Positions 13,373 to 25,225 are shown, counted from the stretch's first letter. The stretch is 64,000 nt of DNA from Aphelenchoides besseyi (GCA_024699855.1 JAMPIQ010000003.1:9672001-9736000), one strand, 5' to 3'. Numbers and translations: made by a program. Notes: generated by a model from the sequence alone, not told the origin.

Positions 13373-13747
13373 ATGAGTGCGACTTTCCGAAATGCGCGGC
13401 GGCAAATTCCAGAAAAAAGCGTTTCGGCGTTGGCGTGGGCGAGCGAAAGCTGCCCGGAGGTTCGTTTTGTCGTCTTTCCTATCAATTTGATTGCGACTTG
13501 CAGTTCAAAGAGCGAATCGAACGGGTAATGCTGGAGAATCCGAACTGTTCGGCCATTTTGGTGCGCAATCACGGGGCGTTTTACTTCGGCAGCTCGTGGG
13601 AGGAACGAAAATCATGTGAGTGAGCAGCTGGAAGTTTGACCTCAGACGGATTTCAGGGCCGAAATCTTCGAGTACCTTTTCAAGTTGACGTTGGAGAAAC
13701 TGAGATTCGCTCCCCAATTGGCCGACCGCATTTTCCGATCCAAATGA
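13373..13747 (+). pseudogene. Truncated APIP / MtnB-like class II aldolase relic
   Basis: Three exon-like pieces: 13373-13459, 13504-13615 and 13657-13747. The middle piece reads FKERIERVMLENP then CSAILVRNHGAFYFGSSWEER, which matches the methylthioribulose-1-phosphate dehydratase (APIP/MtnB) segment with its LVRxHG metal-binding His. The last piece reads EIFEYLFKLTLEKLRFAP, also typical. The N-terminal half, with the GTGGG motif and the HTH metal-binding pair, is not found upstream, because the NUDT gene occupies that space. With the only obvious splice sites (GT 13616, AG 13656) the last exon is one base out of frame. I therefore call it a broken fragment. The enzyme belongs to the methionine salvage pathway. 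A missing upstream part in another arrangement cannot be fully excluded. Confidence 0.6.
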
Positions 13748-14254
13748 GTTCCTTGTCACGTTTTTCTCGCGTCGACGTTTCTCCCCAACGGAAACATTCG
13801 AGCGCGATTCCCTTCTCGTTGTTGGCATTTTCTGCCACCTGGTTTTTCCGACGAGGTCGATTTTTACATCACGGAGCCGCAAGTCGCATTTTGTGTTTTC
13901 GACGTCGTGGATTCCAAATGACGTCCGAGCGAAGGATTTTGCAAAATTTGCAACCGAAGATCTGCGCACACTTTCCCGGGACTTTGGATCGATAATAAGA
14001 CTTCTCGTCCGAATCGTTTCTCCATCGAACGAAATCGATTTCTTTGGCCAAATTTCTTTTCAATTCCCGAAATCGTCGCAAAGTTTTGTGCCCGTAAACC
14101 ACGAGGTTTTGGAATCTCGGTTTTTAATCGAGAAAATTTCCCTTCACATTCGCTGAGCGTGTGCGTCCCGATCGACCGTTCTTTTGGCGGCGGTGATTCA
14201 CTCTCGCTTTTTTAGGTTTCTAGTCGTCAAATCTATTGAATCAGAAGCAGCAGA
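13748..14254. other. Intergenic, no supported gene
   Basis: Open frames occur on both strands (for example + 13893-14156), but none has a recognisable motif or splice context. The stretch includes the likely promoter of the HAPSTR1-like gene starting at 14255. Confidence 0.45.
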
Positions 14255-14936
14255 ATGGGCGACTATCGAGTACAAGATCGTGGTTCCGACGATGAAACTG
14301 ACGAGGGATTGTTTGAAGTGTTTGAATCGGCTTCTACTTCGGTTCACCGGTTGTTCATAAATAACAGTTGGAGAAACTTCCAGGTAAGTGGCTTCTTTTC
14401 CGTTTGTTTCCTATTAGTCGCTTGTTTCAGTCAACCGCCGCTAGCACAACCCTATTGTACAAGAGTGGATTGGAAGCTAAGAAACGAGCCTACGAACGCG
14501 GTTATCAAAACGGTCGTCTTCAGTTGGCCAAAGAGCTGGTGGCGTTAAAACGCTACAACGGCAGCACGAAGGTTGAGCTGCAAGACCTGTACGCTCTGCT
14601 GTCCAAGTACGCACTGATTCCGAACGATCATTCGATCGGCGCACGACAACGTTCGTCCAACAATCAAATCGAATCGACACAAGCTGTCAATCTCTTCCAA
14701 CAGGTTAGTTTCCCTTCTGTTTCGATTGTTACCCAAAGGTTTCGTAGGCTTTGAATTCAACTGGATCACCGAACTCGCATCTGACTTCACGAAGTCCTGA
14801 ACTGAACAACTTTCTTCAACATCAACTTCATCGACATCGCAAACGTGCACATTCGCCGATGGACGTGATGAACGGCGGCAACTCGCCGACCCCACAGTTT
14901 CATCCCCAACATTTCTATAAACGAAAACGAATGTGA
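14255..14936 (+). CDS. HAPSTR1 / C16orf72-like protein (UPF0472)
   Basis: Three exons (14255-14383, 14431-14703, 14748-14936) give 196 residues. The diagnostic part is WRNFQSTAASTTLLYKSGLE, followed by a helix rich in Arg/Lys (KKRAYERGYQNGRLQLAKEL). It corresponds to the W..FQ.AA..V..LYK core of the HAPSTR1 family. The tail is Ser/Pro-rich and ends in KRKRM, as the family ends in a basic KRNRM-type nuclear localisation signal. In vertebrates the protein works with the ubiquitin ligase HUWE1 in stress-response signalling. An acidic N terminus (DDETDEGLFE) is present. An AATAAA sits near 15017. IMP3 follows 195 bp downstream on the same strand. Assignment is by motif memory, so moderate. Confidence 0.7.
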
Positions 14937-15131
14937 AAATGCGGTATCGAATTCGAATGCGAGAAAACGGTGTTCATTGTCTCAAAGTTTTTACGTAAAA
15001 TTTTTGTAAAGAGCAGAAATAAAGACATCTGACTGTGTGAAACGAACTTCTCCATTGAATTGTCTTCAACTGCAATAACAATTACTTCCGATTTAAAGGT
15101 CCTCGGCTCTTCAATCAAGAGGTTTCAGAAA

Positions 15132-15757
15132 ATGGTCCGTAAACTCAAACATCACGAGCAGAAGCTGCTAAAGAAAGTGGACTTCATCGACTGGAAGGAC
15201 AACAACCTGAACGAGAACAAGATCATGGCTCGGTTTTCAATTCGCAAACGAGAAGAATACACCTACTATAACGGTCTGGCACGGTCGGTGAGTTCGTTTT
15301 GATTGTTTTCGGATTTTCGCTGTTTAGCTTCGTGAGTTGGCACAGAAAATCAAGGACCTACCGGATGCCAATTTGAACAAAAAGGTTTTTATTCGTCAGC
15401 TCTTGGGCAAATGCTATGACATCGGTTTGATTCCAACGGCCGACACATTGGAGCGTTTGGATCGGATTTCGGCGTCGTCGTTTTGTCGTCGTCGACTGCC
15501 GACTTTAATGAAGAAGACGGGAATGATCGGAAGTGTGAGTTCCATTTCCTTGTCACAACTTTCATATTGTATTTTAGATTCGTCAAGCTACTCAAATGGT
15601 CGAACAGGGACACGTTCGTGTTGGTCAGGAGTTGATCACCGATCCCGCTTACTTGGTCACTCGAGACCAATCCGACTTCGTTACTTGGGCTCCGGGCTCT
15701 AAAATTGGTCAACACGTTCGTCAATACAACAACGAATTTGACGACTTTGATAACTGA
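15132..15757 (+). CDS. imp3: U3 snoRNP protein IMP3
   Basis: Three exons (15132-15287, 15328-15534, 15578-15757) encode 180 residues against 184 in human. The start [18 protein letters not shown] is diagnostic. So are [25 protein letters not shown] and the S4 RNA-binding segment [24 protein letters not shown], followed by DFVTW. IMP3 belongs to the small-subunit processome and pairs U3 snoRNA with pre-rRNA in the nucleolus. All introns are about 40 bp. A cag acceptor-like triplet sits just before the ATG, which could be a trans-splice site. EXOC4 follows after 150 bp. Confidence 0.96.
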
Positions 15758-15907
15758 AATGTTTTTGTTTTTTGAAACTGTTGTTGAGTTTTTGTTTCGC
15801 AATTAAAATTTTGAATCTTCAACTCTGTTCTGTTGTTCATTGGTTATGACCACAAGAATACTTTCGTTGTTTCTTTGAACCAAATGAAATCAATTCGTTT
15901 TTGTTGG

Positions 15908-18900
15908 ATGCCCACTGAACGAGATGCCTCCGTAAGTTAAGTCCATCGTTAACTGATCTGTTGCTGTTTAGAGTGGTCTGCTTATCAACGTGGTGCGAAC
16001 GTTGGCAAAAAGTGCGTCTGTAGATCAACGAGATTTAGCAAAACGACAATTGGAGGACGCACATTCAGATTCCGGAAAACGTCTGGACCGTTTACTCAAT
16101 GGTTGGGCAACACAAGCTCTTCATTTTTTAAATCTTAGTTTCCAGAGCACGAAGACGATGTAAAGAAAAGCGTAAGTGCATTCCGTGATGTTTTTAAGAA
16201 CGTCAGAGGTGTGTGTCGCTTTTTGAGTTCTTCAGATCTCGGTATTTCAGCTTGTCGTGAACGAGTGAATACCGTGAGAAATGGCCTTCAAACGTCTCGG
16301 AGTTTGTTGCAGTCGCGAAGAGATGAGTTAAAGAAGTTGTGGATGGAAAATTTGGAGCAAAAGAAAATCGTCGAGATTCTACAACAAATGTAAACGTCGA
16401 GTTCAAACACAATAAATTTGTTGGTGTATTTCAGCCAAGACGTCAAGAATTTGGATCGTCTCGTAGACCAATTAGTCAAAGAGCAGAAGTTTTGTGAGGC
16501 CTTTCAACAACTCAAAAAAGCGGATATTCTATTGAGTGGACCGTTGAATGAGATCGACGGGTTGAAACAGCTGAAAACGAGTGTTTACGATTCAACACAA
16601 AACTTACTGAATACGATCATCGAAAAGCTTCTTCAATGGCTGGTCGTTGAGCCGTTTGATCGTCAGGTACATTTTAACCCTTGACTTCATTCAATTATTG
16701 TTTTAGTTGTTGGAAGTCGTTCAAAATTTGAATGAGAACACAGCTGTTGAATCGTCCGTTTGTCAACGTCTTTTGGAGAAATACGGAGATCATACCACTG
16801 GAAATCGATCTTTGATTGCACGACTCAGTTCATTTCTTGCAACTGATCCCGAACAAGGAACCTTAGGCAAGGATTCGAGCATCCCGTTAAGTAATCGCTT
16901 GGCTGACGCGTTGGACGCATTGACGGTTTTTGATCAGTTAGACTCGGCATTACGACATCTCAACCAACGACGTCCAGCGGTTTGTAAGGCGGCCGTAAAT
17001 GATATGGTCGCCTTGTTGTCGTTGATACCCGACACAAGTTACGCAGTGGAAACACCACTATTTCATCAGTTGGTCAAGAGAGTGAGAGAATACAATAGTT
17101 AACGGACTAAACATTTCTTTAGCTTATTCATCAAATGTGCTCGTCGTTCAATCGTCACAAACTTTTGGCTTTGCAACTCAAACAAAAACGCGGAAGCACC
17201 GATCAAGCAGCCGGACTGATCGAAGAGTTCTGGTCGTGTATGCAAGACGTGATGAGAAATGTTGTTTCCGATCATGTCGACATTCATCCCACAGATGACG
17301 AACAGGAAAAATCAACACAACAAGCAAATTCTGACAAAGTACGTGCACTATTTCGCTTCTCCAACACCGCTTCTTGGGCCTCGACATCGACAACTGCAAA
17401 GCGACAAGTGAGCACACATTCCATATCGCGTTCATGATTCAATCTTTTCAGTTATTGTCACTTATTTGTACTCCCGACCTGTACAACATAATCGATGTAT
17501 TCGAGTTGTTAAATCGATTTTGTGCTCAAATCGAAGGCCACACCTTACAAAAACCGTGCAAATTGGAGACATTTCTGCATACTTTCGTAATGGACACGTT
17601 TATTGAACGAATTCGCAAGGACATGGAAAACAAAATCGATCAAACTTTATTGGGCAGTGACGTCTGGACTGCTTTGTCTTCGATTCCTGGGCATCAAACT
17701 GTAAGATAAGATTATCAAATAATTTAAGTTGACTATTGAATTACAGAGAATTCTCACCAGTTGTCTGCGTGTGTTCGAGTTGTGTAAAGAAACCGGTCGA
17801 TTGATAAACGAAATGGAACGATATACCATTCGATTCGCATCCATCTGGGTCCTAATTATGGAAGAATACACTCGAACAGCCAAGGAAATGTACAGACGAG
17901 TAGGTTAACTTCTCGAACCATTTACATTCGATTATTCGACTTTTAGATCACACATTCTCGTGTTGTTCAAGGCGAAAACATGACTGAACATGCGAAGATC
18001 AGTGCAACCTGGGCAGTAGATGAAGACATAAGTCGACTGCTGAAAAGTTTGCCGTCATGGACCGTCTTGTGTCCACCAACTACTCCCGCTGCAACGCCAA
18101 TTAGCCAAACGCCTTCTGCTTCTGTAGCGGCTTCTTTGGCTGCCGGATTGCAGGTAAGAAGAATTCACAATTAACAAACAAATTTGTTCATTGAAAGGAA
18201 AGTGAACAAACCGTGCGCCAACGAACTCAACGAGAATCCGAGATTCTAATCAGTAACCTGGGAGTTCAACGTGAAATCGAACGCACCGCAATGATCACAG
18301 ATCTTCAGCACGCGACCGCAATCGCTTGTATGCACGAATCATTGCAGTGGTTTTGTACGCAAATGCGAATGCTGATCGGATCGATTCCCGCTGTCGCGCA
18401 AAAGCACATGTTGCAGATTTGTCAAATTCGAACACCCGAAGGAGGAGTTGAAGAACAAGTGAGTTTGAGTAAGAAATCTAATGTCAACTATTTGGTTTTC
18501 AGAAACTCTCAGAAGCATTGGAATCACGTCTTCAGACACTTGATTCTATAGCCGAAACTTGTTTGCTGATGATGCATTTGGAGTTGAGAGTCCATTGCTT
18601 CTACCATCTATTGCCGTTGGCACGACCAGCTCGTTCAACGGCCGGTGCATCGGCAACGGGAGTTTCCACCGCGACGATCGTTGCCGCAACTCGCGACGAT
18701 ACAGATCCTGAGGTCACCGAATTCGGTCGTGATTTACAACAATTCCACCAGATGCTAGCTGCTCACATTGCTCCGAACAAAGTCAAGTATCTTTTCGATG
18801 GTCTCGGTCATTTGTGCGCATCGATTTTCATTAACTCAAGGTTTGTTCTCGGCTTGTATTCATTACTTGATTCCAACTATTTAGCCAACATATGCAAAAG

Positions 18901-19209
18901 CTGCCGGAAAGTGGACAGAAACGTGTTTGCCGAAATATTTTCACCATTCAAAGACATTTGAGTCACATTTCTGGACGTCCGGAAACGGAACTGAATCGAG
19001 CCCAATCGTTCTTCGAGTTGGTTAATCGTGATCCTGACGAGTTGTTGGCCCGGATCATGGAATCGAAAGCTGCGTTTACATACATGGAATACACGTATTT
19101 GTTAGCACTTTCCGTACGCACCAACACCTCACTTTCCGCTCAGCCGGGAGTTTTGGATCGAAAACTCAAACAACTCCAAGAGATCTTGGCTGCACAGAAC
19201 CGACGTTGA
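15908..19209 (+). CDS. exoc4: Exocyst complex component 4 (Sec8)
   Basis: Thirteen exons (15908-15931, 15972-16101, 16146-16208, 16251-16389, 16435-16666, 16707-17081, 17123-17407, 17452-17700, 17747-17899, 17947-18153, 18198-18458, 18503-18840, 18885-19209) join in frame to 926 residues, against about 970 in human. The N-terminal coiled coil includes LQTSRSLLQSRRDELKKLW and the LLSGPLNEIDGLKQL segment, which are Sec8 hallmarks. The C-terminal half carries LFDGLGHLCASIFI and the helical end DRKLKQLQEILAAQNRR. Exocyst tethers secretory vesicles to the plasma membrane. Human Sec8 ends near a PDZ-binding motif; this one ends NRR and lacks it. Every intron is 40-47 bp. An AATAAA follows the stop near 19252. 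Confidence 0.95.
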
Positions 19210-19597
19210 TTTTTTGTTAATTCGACTTGTTTCCTATTTTCGAGCATAATCTAATAAATCAGACTTTCTATGTTCAGAATAACATAACAAACTGATTCTT
19301 GTATAACTTGAAACTATAACACCAACGTATTTGTCCACGTGTAGTCATGCGAAGGTTAATGAATGAACGCGATCATTGCTGACCAATTACACAACCTATT
19401 GGCCTCTGCGGTTGTGAGCAAACTTTTGCGATGGGTGTGCACGTGCGCAATTCACCACGTCGTTTTGAATAGACGAATTTGGAGTCCAACGAGAATGAGA
19501 AAGACCGCGTCCGTTCACGGGTCATTCGCTTCGTTAACGGACGGAAGTTCTTGATCGGTTTATTGAGACCAGTAGTTCGTTTCATTGCATGATCGTT
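19210..19597. other. Short intergenic region
   Basis: The EXOC4 3' end and poly(A) signal lie at the left, and the promoter of the secreted protein at the right. Nothing else was identified. Confidence 0.5.
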
Positions 19598-20374
19598 ATG
19601 CGTCTATCATTTCTTCTTTTAACTGGATACTTCTATTTGACTAGTGCAATGATTATCAATCGTTTGACTCCGAAACCGGAACGTGGATTCCAAGTTGATC
19701 TGACGGTTGTGCCAAATGAAATTTTCTGGTAAAGGTCTACGAAAACTTCAGTCACTTCGTTTTGTAGGTTATGTTTCGGCTATGTACCATCAAATAGTAG
19801 TCATCATCATTCTTTTCGTTGGGACCAGTGTACAGACGAGAAGAATGCTTTCGATGGAGCCAATGGCTTCGCTTACACACTTCACGCTTCTTGGGAAAGC
19901 GGTCTTTTGAACTTGCGATTTTGGCGCTCTGAGATCACGAACGACGACCACATGCTCGTTCAGAATGCTCCTCTTTCGCCCTCCAACATCCTTACGATCA
20001 ACCACAATCGTGGAATCACTGTACGTTTTTCTATGATCATAACAATTCGAATTTGGTTTTAGACAATCACTGACAACACAATTCGATTTTCGAGTATCGT
20101 ACGAGCAATAGAAGCTCCGGTTCCGTTGGCCGGTGAAGGACCGATAGCCATTCAAAATCCAAAAGAAGTGAGCTTATCATACACTTAAAGTTACTAGTAG
20201 GATTTAGCACAAACTCGATACGTTGCAAGTCTTGGACAAAAGCGTGGAAGTTCGTGGGTTGAAAGATAAAGGCGTTATTGTCATTGGGAATGGACGTGGA
20301 ATTCAATCGATGCAGGTGAGTTGTCGAATCAAGTCTTCATGTTCAGTAAACGTATTTAGCTCTTTGAAGTGTAG
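19598..20374 (+). CDS. Uncharacterised secreted protein (203 aa)
   Basis: Five exons (19598-19728, 19768-20020, 20063-20167, 20208-20315, 20360-20374) join in frame to 203 residues. It begins with a convincing signal peptide (MRLSFLLLTGYFYLTSA). The mature part has one early Cys pair region (WLCFGY ... WDQCTDEKN), a His cluster (SSHHHSF), one N-x-S site, and then a Cys-free, beta-rich-looking domain (VEVRGLKDKGVIVIGNGRG). The last coding exon is only five codons (LFEV stop). The acceptor at 20207 was chosen over 20200 because only it keeps the frame open. I do not recognise the family. It is likely an extracellular or pseudocoelomic protein; a parasite-secreted effector is possible but unproven. 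Confidence 0.7.
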
Positions 20375-20614
20375 TTTTGACCAATTACAAAAACTTATCA
20401 GTTCGAATCTCAGTTATCATATTTGACTATTAATACGTGTTATCAATGTTATTAAACAGCTATTTGTACAATTCGATCCATATGAGTTTGTTATTGAAAG
20501 ATTGGCGTTTATTAAACAAAACAAGCTCAGTGAACTTGTCAGCTTAACTTGCGTGTTACAAAAGAGTTGAGCCTGTTAAGAAGCGTAGACACTAGTTAAA
20601 TCGTTTATCAGCTC

Positions 20615-21143
20615 TCAAGTATGTTTCAATGCAAAGAACATGAAAGCACAGAATAGCATTCCGGTGGTTGTTAAAAATGTCGATCCGGCGCTGTTCGAAT
20701 TACAGAAATCTTTCTGGCAACAACTATCGTAATCGGCCTTTACAGTTGAGAATCGAATGTTCGTTTGTTGTTTGTTATTCTTCTTATCATCTTTCTTGTC
20801 GTATTTGAACGCATCCTTACATTCGTTGTCAGTAGCGCACGTACTGAAAAGCAACGTTCAAAAAACGTCTAATCACTCAAACCTTACAAGATTCGCTTAT
20901 CGTAATTCTTGCTTGAATCGTAGTGACGTTCGGATTTGCACCAGGGATGATTGGCATCACACGTGACATTCTGACGCGCAACCGTCCAGTTGCCGGATTC
21001 CCAAGTGCCTGAAAGTCAAAGTTCTCGCTGGCGCATCCATAAAACTCACCAGCAAAACATTTCAATTGTGCTTGAGCATAATAGACAAAGAGAACGGGAA
21101 TGAAAGCAAAGAAAACGAATCGTAAACCAACGGGTTTGAACAT
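20615..21143 (-). CDS. Ly-6/uPAR-type (three-finger) GPI-anchored protein
   Basis: Three exons (21143-21050, 21008-20888, 20843-20615) join to 147 residues. The signal peptide is MFKPVGLRFVFFAFIPVLFVYYAQA. Then comes LKCFAG, a run of spaced cysteines, and the family-defining end CCQKDFCN. The C terminus (FLTTTGMLFCAFMFFALKHT) is a hydrophobic GPI-attachment signal. A Lys-rich insert (KKDDKKNNKQQ) sits in the loop before the last cysteines. Ly-6 proteins modulate receptors or ion channels at the cell surface; the partner is unknown here. The gene converges on the secreted protein gene to its left, with stops 240 bp apart. Confidence 0.82.
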
Positions 21144-21828
21144 TTTTGTCGAAGTTTTTGATTCCAAATCGTACGATTCCTTTCTATTTATTACAAGCTC
21201 TTTGTATGTAGCCTACAAGTCGCATGTTCTGAGCAAATTACGTGCACGCATTTTCACGTCAAATGAATCACTCAGACGGGTGTGCCAAGAAACGAAAAGC
21301 GATGATCGCTCGGTTTATGACTTCTATTCCTATGATTTTTGTATCATCTTTACAACTTTGAGTTATCATATGGACTATTTGTCTTCTTCCTCCTCGACAA
21401 TCAACGATCTTAACTGAAGATCAGTTAATTGCAGGAAAGGAGTGGAATGTTAGACAATTGCTACAACGGTCGCTTTAGTGTGACTCATTGAGATAAGATT
21501 GAGGTTACAAATTTAATGATCGTGCGTATAGATGTCACGTTGTTAAATACTTTGAGTGATCTAAACAAACAAGTGTATTTGATCTCTTAGTCATCGAACA
21601 ATCTTTAAGCTGAACTGGAAGGATTTTGGTTGTGAAAAGACTTTTGTTTAGAACGTTATTGGTGGTGTGATTAAGAGAAAAACATTATGGCTAACACAAT
21701 GAAATAACACCAATATTCTAATTGTAATTAACGTCTAGCATTGTTCTAAGTTGTCTTTGACTCTGAACTTGACAACCAATAGATCGATTGACAGAATTAA
21801 CATTACTAAACAATCTAATTGTGCTTAG
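21144..21828. other. AT-rich intergenic region
   Basis: No gene, tRNA or repeat unit could be supported. It separates the Ly-6 gene from the truncated 3' side of the Gypsy element. No second LTR matching 25307-25469 was seen here. Confidence 0.5.
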
Positions 21829-23604
21829 TTATTTGTGCAGATTACGGCCAGCGAAGTTCATTTCTGTTATTGTTATAGTTAGCTTTACGATTCTCAATAA
21901 GGTTATCAATTGAGGATTCGACAGATTTTCAAAATAATCTAGTTGACCATCGTGGATCTTCTCCAAAATTTCTGTTCGTAGATTCGGTGGCACCACAAAA
22001 CGATCTCGGAGCATGATGAGTCCATCGACGGCGTAGAGTTCGTTGCGCAGCGGGTAGAATTTGCCAATGAGCTCGTCGTTCTTGTCGTCGTCTGTCCATT
22101 CATTTTGCACTCGGTTGAGCAGTTTGTGGAACGCGGGGTCGCTGGAAATAGACTTTGTAAACTTCTCACTATTCGATCCAACTCCCATTGATTCCTGAAT
22201 CTCTTCTCCGAGGGTTGACAGTTCCAATTCTTCGACCCGCAAGTTTCCAATGACTTCCTCGAGTTGTGGATCCGCGTTTTCTCGTTTTTCGTCGATCAAT
22301 CGCGACAGTGCATCGACGTACCCAAATTCCTTGGTGTTGACATATTCGATTTTGAAATCGAATCCCAACAGTCGCAATGCCCATCTGGAGAGTCGACTTG
22401 ACGTACGCGCGTCTAATCCTTTTGTCTGGTCGGTTCGGAACAGTGCGAGTAACGGACGATGGTCGGTCTGTAAGTAAAATTGTCTACCATACACAAACTT
22501 GCGGAAGTGTTCGACAGCTAGAACTAAGCCCAGAGCTTCACGTTCAATTTGCGAGTACTTTCGCTCGGCGTCAGTGAACGATTTGCTCATGTGGAAGACT
22601 GTTTCCACCGTTCCATTTTCGTCTCGTTGCATTAAGGTGCCTCCCATTCCGGTTGGACTTGCATCCGCAGCTACAATCAGAGTTTTGTTTGGGTTGTAGT
22701 GAGCTAGCGAGAAATCTGTTAACAAAACTTCCTTGAGCTTTTCGAACGCTTGATCGTGTCTCTTTGTCCATTTGAACTCCGTTCTTTGGTGCGTGAGTTC
22801 CTCCAGCGGCTGTTTGTGGATGTGCAGATTCTTGATGAACTTTCCATAGTAATTGACGAAGCCTAAAAATGCTCGAACTTCACCTTCCGTCTCCGGTTTT
22901 CGGATTGCTTCCAACTTCGCTGGATCCGGTCGAATTCCGTGCTCGTCGACGATTGCTCCCAGATACGTGACGGCTTTTGCGTTGAATTTGCATTTCGGAA
23001 GTTGAAGTCGAAAACCTGTGAGTTGCAACTTCTCGAGTACTTGATTCAAACGTTCGTCGTGTTCCTGAGCTGTTCGACCGCAGACCAAAATGTCGTCCAA
23101 ATACACGATCACTCCGGGTAATCCCGCCAAGATTTGGTCCATGATCCGTTGGAAAATCGCCGGTGCTGTTTTCAGTCCGAAGTTCAAACGTTGATACTCG
23201 AACAGACCGCGATGAGTTGTGATCGTCGTTAACGAACGCGATTCCTCGTCCAACTCGACTTGATGGTAAGCATCTGAAAGGTCTAACTGAGAAAACGTGT
23301 TACAGCCTGCTAATTTGGCAAAAACTTCCTCGATGTTTGGTAGCGGGTACTTGTCCGTTTCCAGGGCTCGGTTCAATCCGGTGCTGTAATCAGCGCAAAT
23401 CCGAATTTTGCCTTGTGGTTTCTTCGCGACCACAATCGGAGTTGCCCATTTTGATCGGTCCACCTGCTTCAGGATCTTCATTTCGACCAATCGTTCAATC
23501 TCCTTTTCGACCGATGGTTCGATTGCCAATGCCAACGGACGACGAGACAGATGAGTTGGTTTGCAGTTCGGATCGATGTGTAGTTTCGCTGTCAACTTTT
23601 GCAT
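21829..23604 (-). pseudogene. pol: Gypsy pol fragment: reverse transcriptase + RNase H
   Basis: An open frame of about 590 codons without its own true start; the ORF is the remainder of pol after a frame break near 23600. Reverse transcriptase motifs in order are KPQGKIRICADY, QLDLSDAYHQVELD and YLDDILVCG, the last holding the catalytic Asp pair. RNase H follows, with AADASPTGMGG, the Glu in SQIEREALGLVLAVE and QTDHRPLLAL. The end reads into the first residues of an integrase HHCC region (EKIHDG) and then departs into unrelated residues, marking a 3' truncation. Confidence 0.92.
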
Positions 23605-23711
23605 CGACCCAGTCCTTCTGCAAACAATTTCGAAAACTTCTGATTCATAAATGGCAACTTAGCGGTTTCGACCATTTGGTTCAATCTCGGCTCATCGTGA
23701 AATTCACACAT

Positions 23712-24300
23712 TCATAGTGCTGTGATGATGTCCAGCGAAAGTAGCGCTTGATTCTCCATGTTCAAGACCAAGACCTCCGATTGTCCTTTGACTCCTCGCC
23801 AATCGATCGTTGCCTGGAATGATCCTTGAACTTGAATTGGCTTACCATCGGCTCCCCGAACGTTCACTTTGGACGCTTGCAACTTCGGGTTGCCCAGTTC
23901 TTTTAACTGTCGCAGCCCAATTGCACACACTCGTGCTCCCGAATCCAACTCGAACTCCATTTCGATTCCATTGATCAAGACGGTTCGTTTGACGGGTTGT
24001 GTCTTCGGCACGTTGACCAGCATTTGGCTGATGTTGATGGTGTTAAGCGCCTTCGTTCGGCATTTTGCTGCCCAATGTCCTGTTTTGCCACATTGGTTGC
24101 ATGTGGACTTGAATGCTGGACAGTTCTTCTTCTCGTGGACTCGACCGCATTTGCCGCACTCTTTTCCAGTGGACGGTGGCTCTTCGGGTGTCGGTGAGTT
24201 CTTTTTTGTTGTCTCTTCTTCGTCGTCTTCTTGTACTCGAACTTGGCAATCTGCTCTTCGGGCTTGTTGACTTGTTTGATGAACGAGGTAGGGTCCTCCA
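23712..24300 (-). pseudogene. Gypsy zinc-knuckle and aspartic protease region
   Basis: This frame is offset from gag. It encodes two zinc knuckles: a shorter CGKCGRVHEKKNC and a standard CNQCGKTGHWAAKC (CX2CX4HX4C). A retropepsin active site (LDSGARVCAI) follows, with DSG in place of DTG, as often in Gypsy elements. It ends at a stop at 23712, in the stretch that should run on into reverse transcriptase. Confidence 0.85.
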
Positions 24301-25225
24301 TTTTCATTCGTTGGCAATTTCGAGCGTGATTCTCGACTCCTCGGCAGATCACTCGCAATCCATCCAACGTAGTGTCTCCTTCTTTGCTCTCGATTTCGCG
24401 CAGAACGGCACTTGTAAACGGTTCGTCTCCAGCGGCTTTCAACGAGTTGACCAAGATCAAGCTCTTGATTTGCTCGCTCGACATTGCTCCCCAATTTGCT
24501 TGAGCGAACAACTTGTTAACGCGATCTGCAAGTTCATCAATTGACTCACCAGCTGCATGTCGTGCGGATAGAAAGTCGAGTCTCTTCTGAAATAGAGTCT
24601 TCCGATTAGAGAACAGAACCTTGAGTTTCGCGGTGAGGATGTCGAGTGTGCAAAGTTCCGGTGCGTTGGGCATCAAACTGTCTCGCAAACGAGTGAGTTC
24701 GGAGTCTCCAAGAACCGACAATAGCAACGTTTGTTGTTGACTCGTCGTAAGCGTTGTTGTCTCGACTACTGCTTTGAAACGTAGCAGGTAGTCGTCGAAA
24801 TCCTGCTCGCCTTCTTTGACGTGTTTGAACGTCGGCAGGAGGTTTCGTGCTTCAGCTAACATCGATGTGACCGACGACGTGATTCCACCAGTCATTGCTG
24901 TTGTTGTTGTGGTCGTTCTTTTCGGTTCCAACATCGCTTGAACGTCGTCCATCGCAACCTGTCCTTCCAGTACCGCTTGGATGTAGTCGTTCGTGTTTGC
25001 TGTGTAGTCGTCCATATCTTCTCCTCCCGCGAGCGACCACTTTTCCTCGTATTTGGTAATATTCGCGATAGAGTTTCGCAAAATAGCTTCCAATTTGATG
25101 AGTTTCTTTCGGCCGTCGGCGGTAAGGCTCTCCTTCTCCAAGGCATCGATTTGCTTGATTGCTTCTCGGATCGTATTTGAAGAGCGTGATATTTGGATCT
25201 TGCAAGTCTTTATTACCGATTCCAT
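23975..25225 (-). pseudogene. gag: Gypsy gag-like protein
   Basis: A 416-codon frame with a true ATG at 25225, 69 bp inside the putative primer-binding site. It is helix-rich. It includes a retrotransposon-gag-type core (FDDYLLRFKAV, LDFLSARHAAGESIDELADRV, NWGAMSSEQIKSLILVNSL). The last 80 residues or so are not gag but an out-of-frame reading of the zinc knuckles, so the natural junction lies near 24.2 kb. Confidence 0.85.

Noticed and set aside
13869..14156. Opposed frames near 13.9-14.1 kb
   Set aside because: Both strands are open by chance over the same bases; neither shows a domain.
23975..24494. Programmed gag-pol frameshift as the sole cause of the Gypsy frame change
   Set aside because: Possible at that junction, but the additional in-frame stop, the later frame change and the missing integrase show that the copy is dead.
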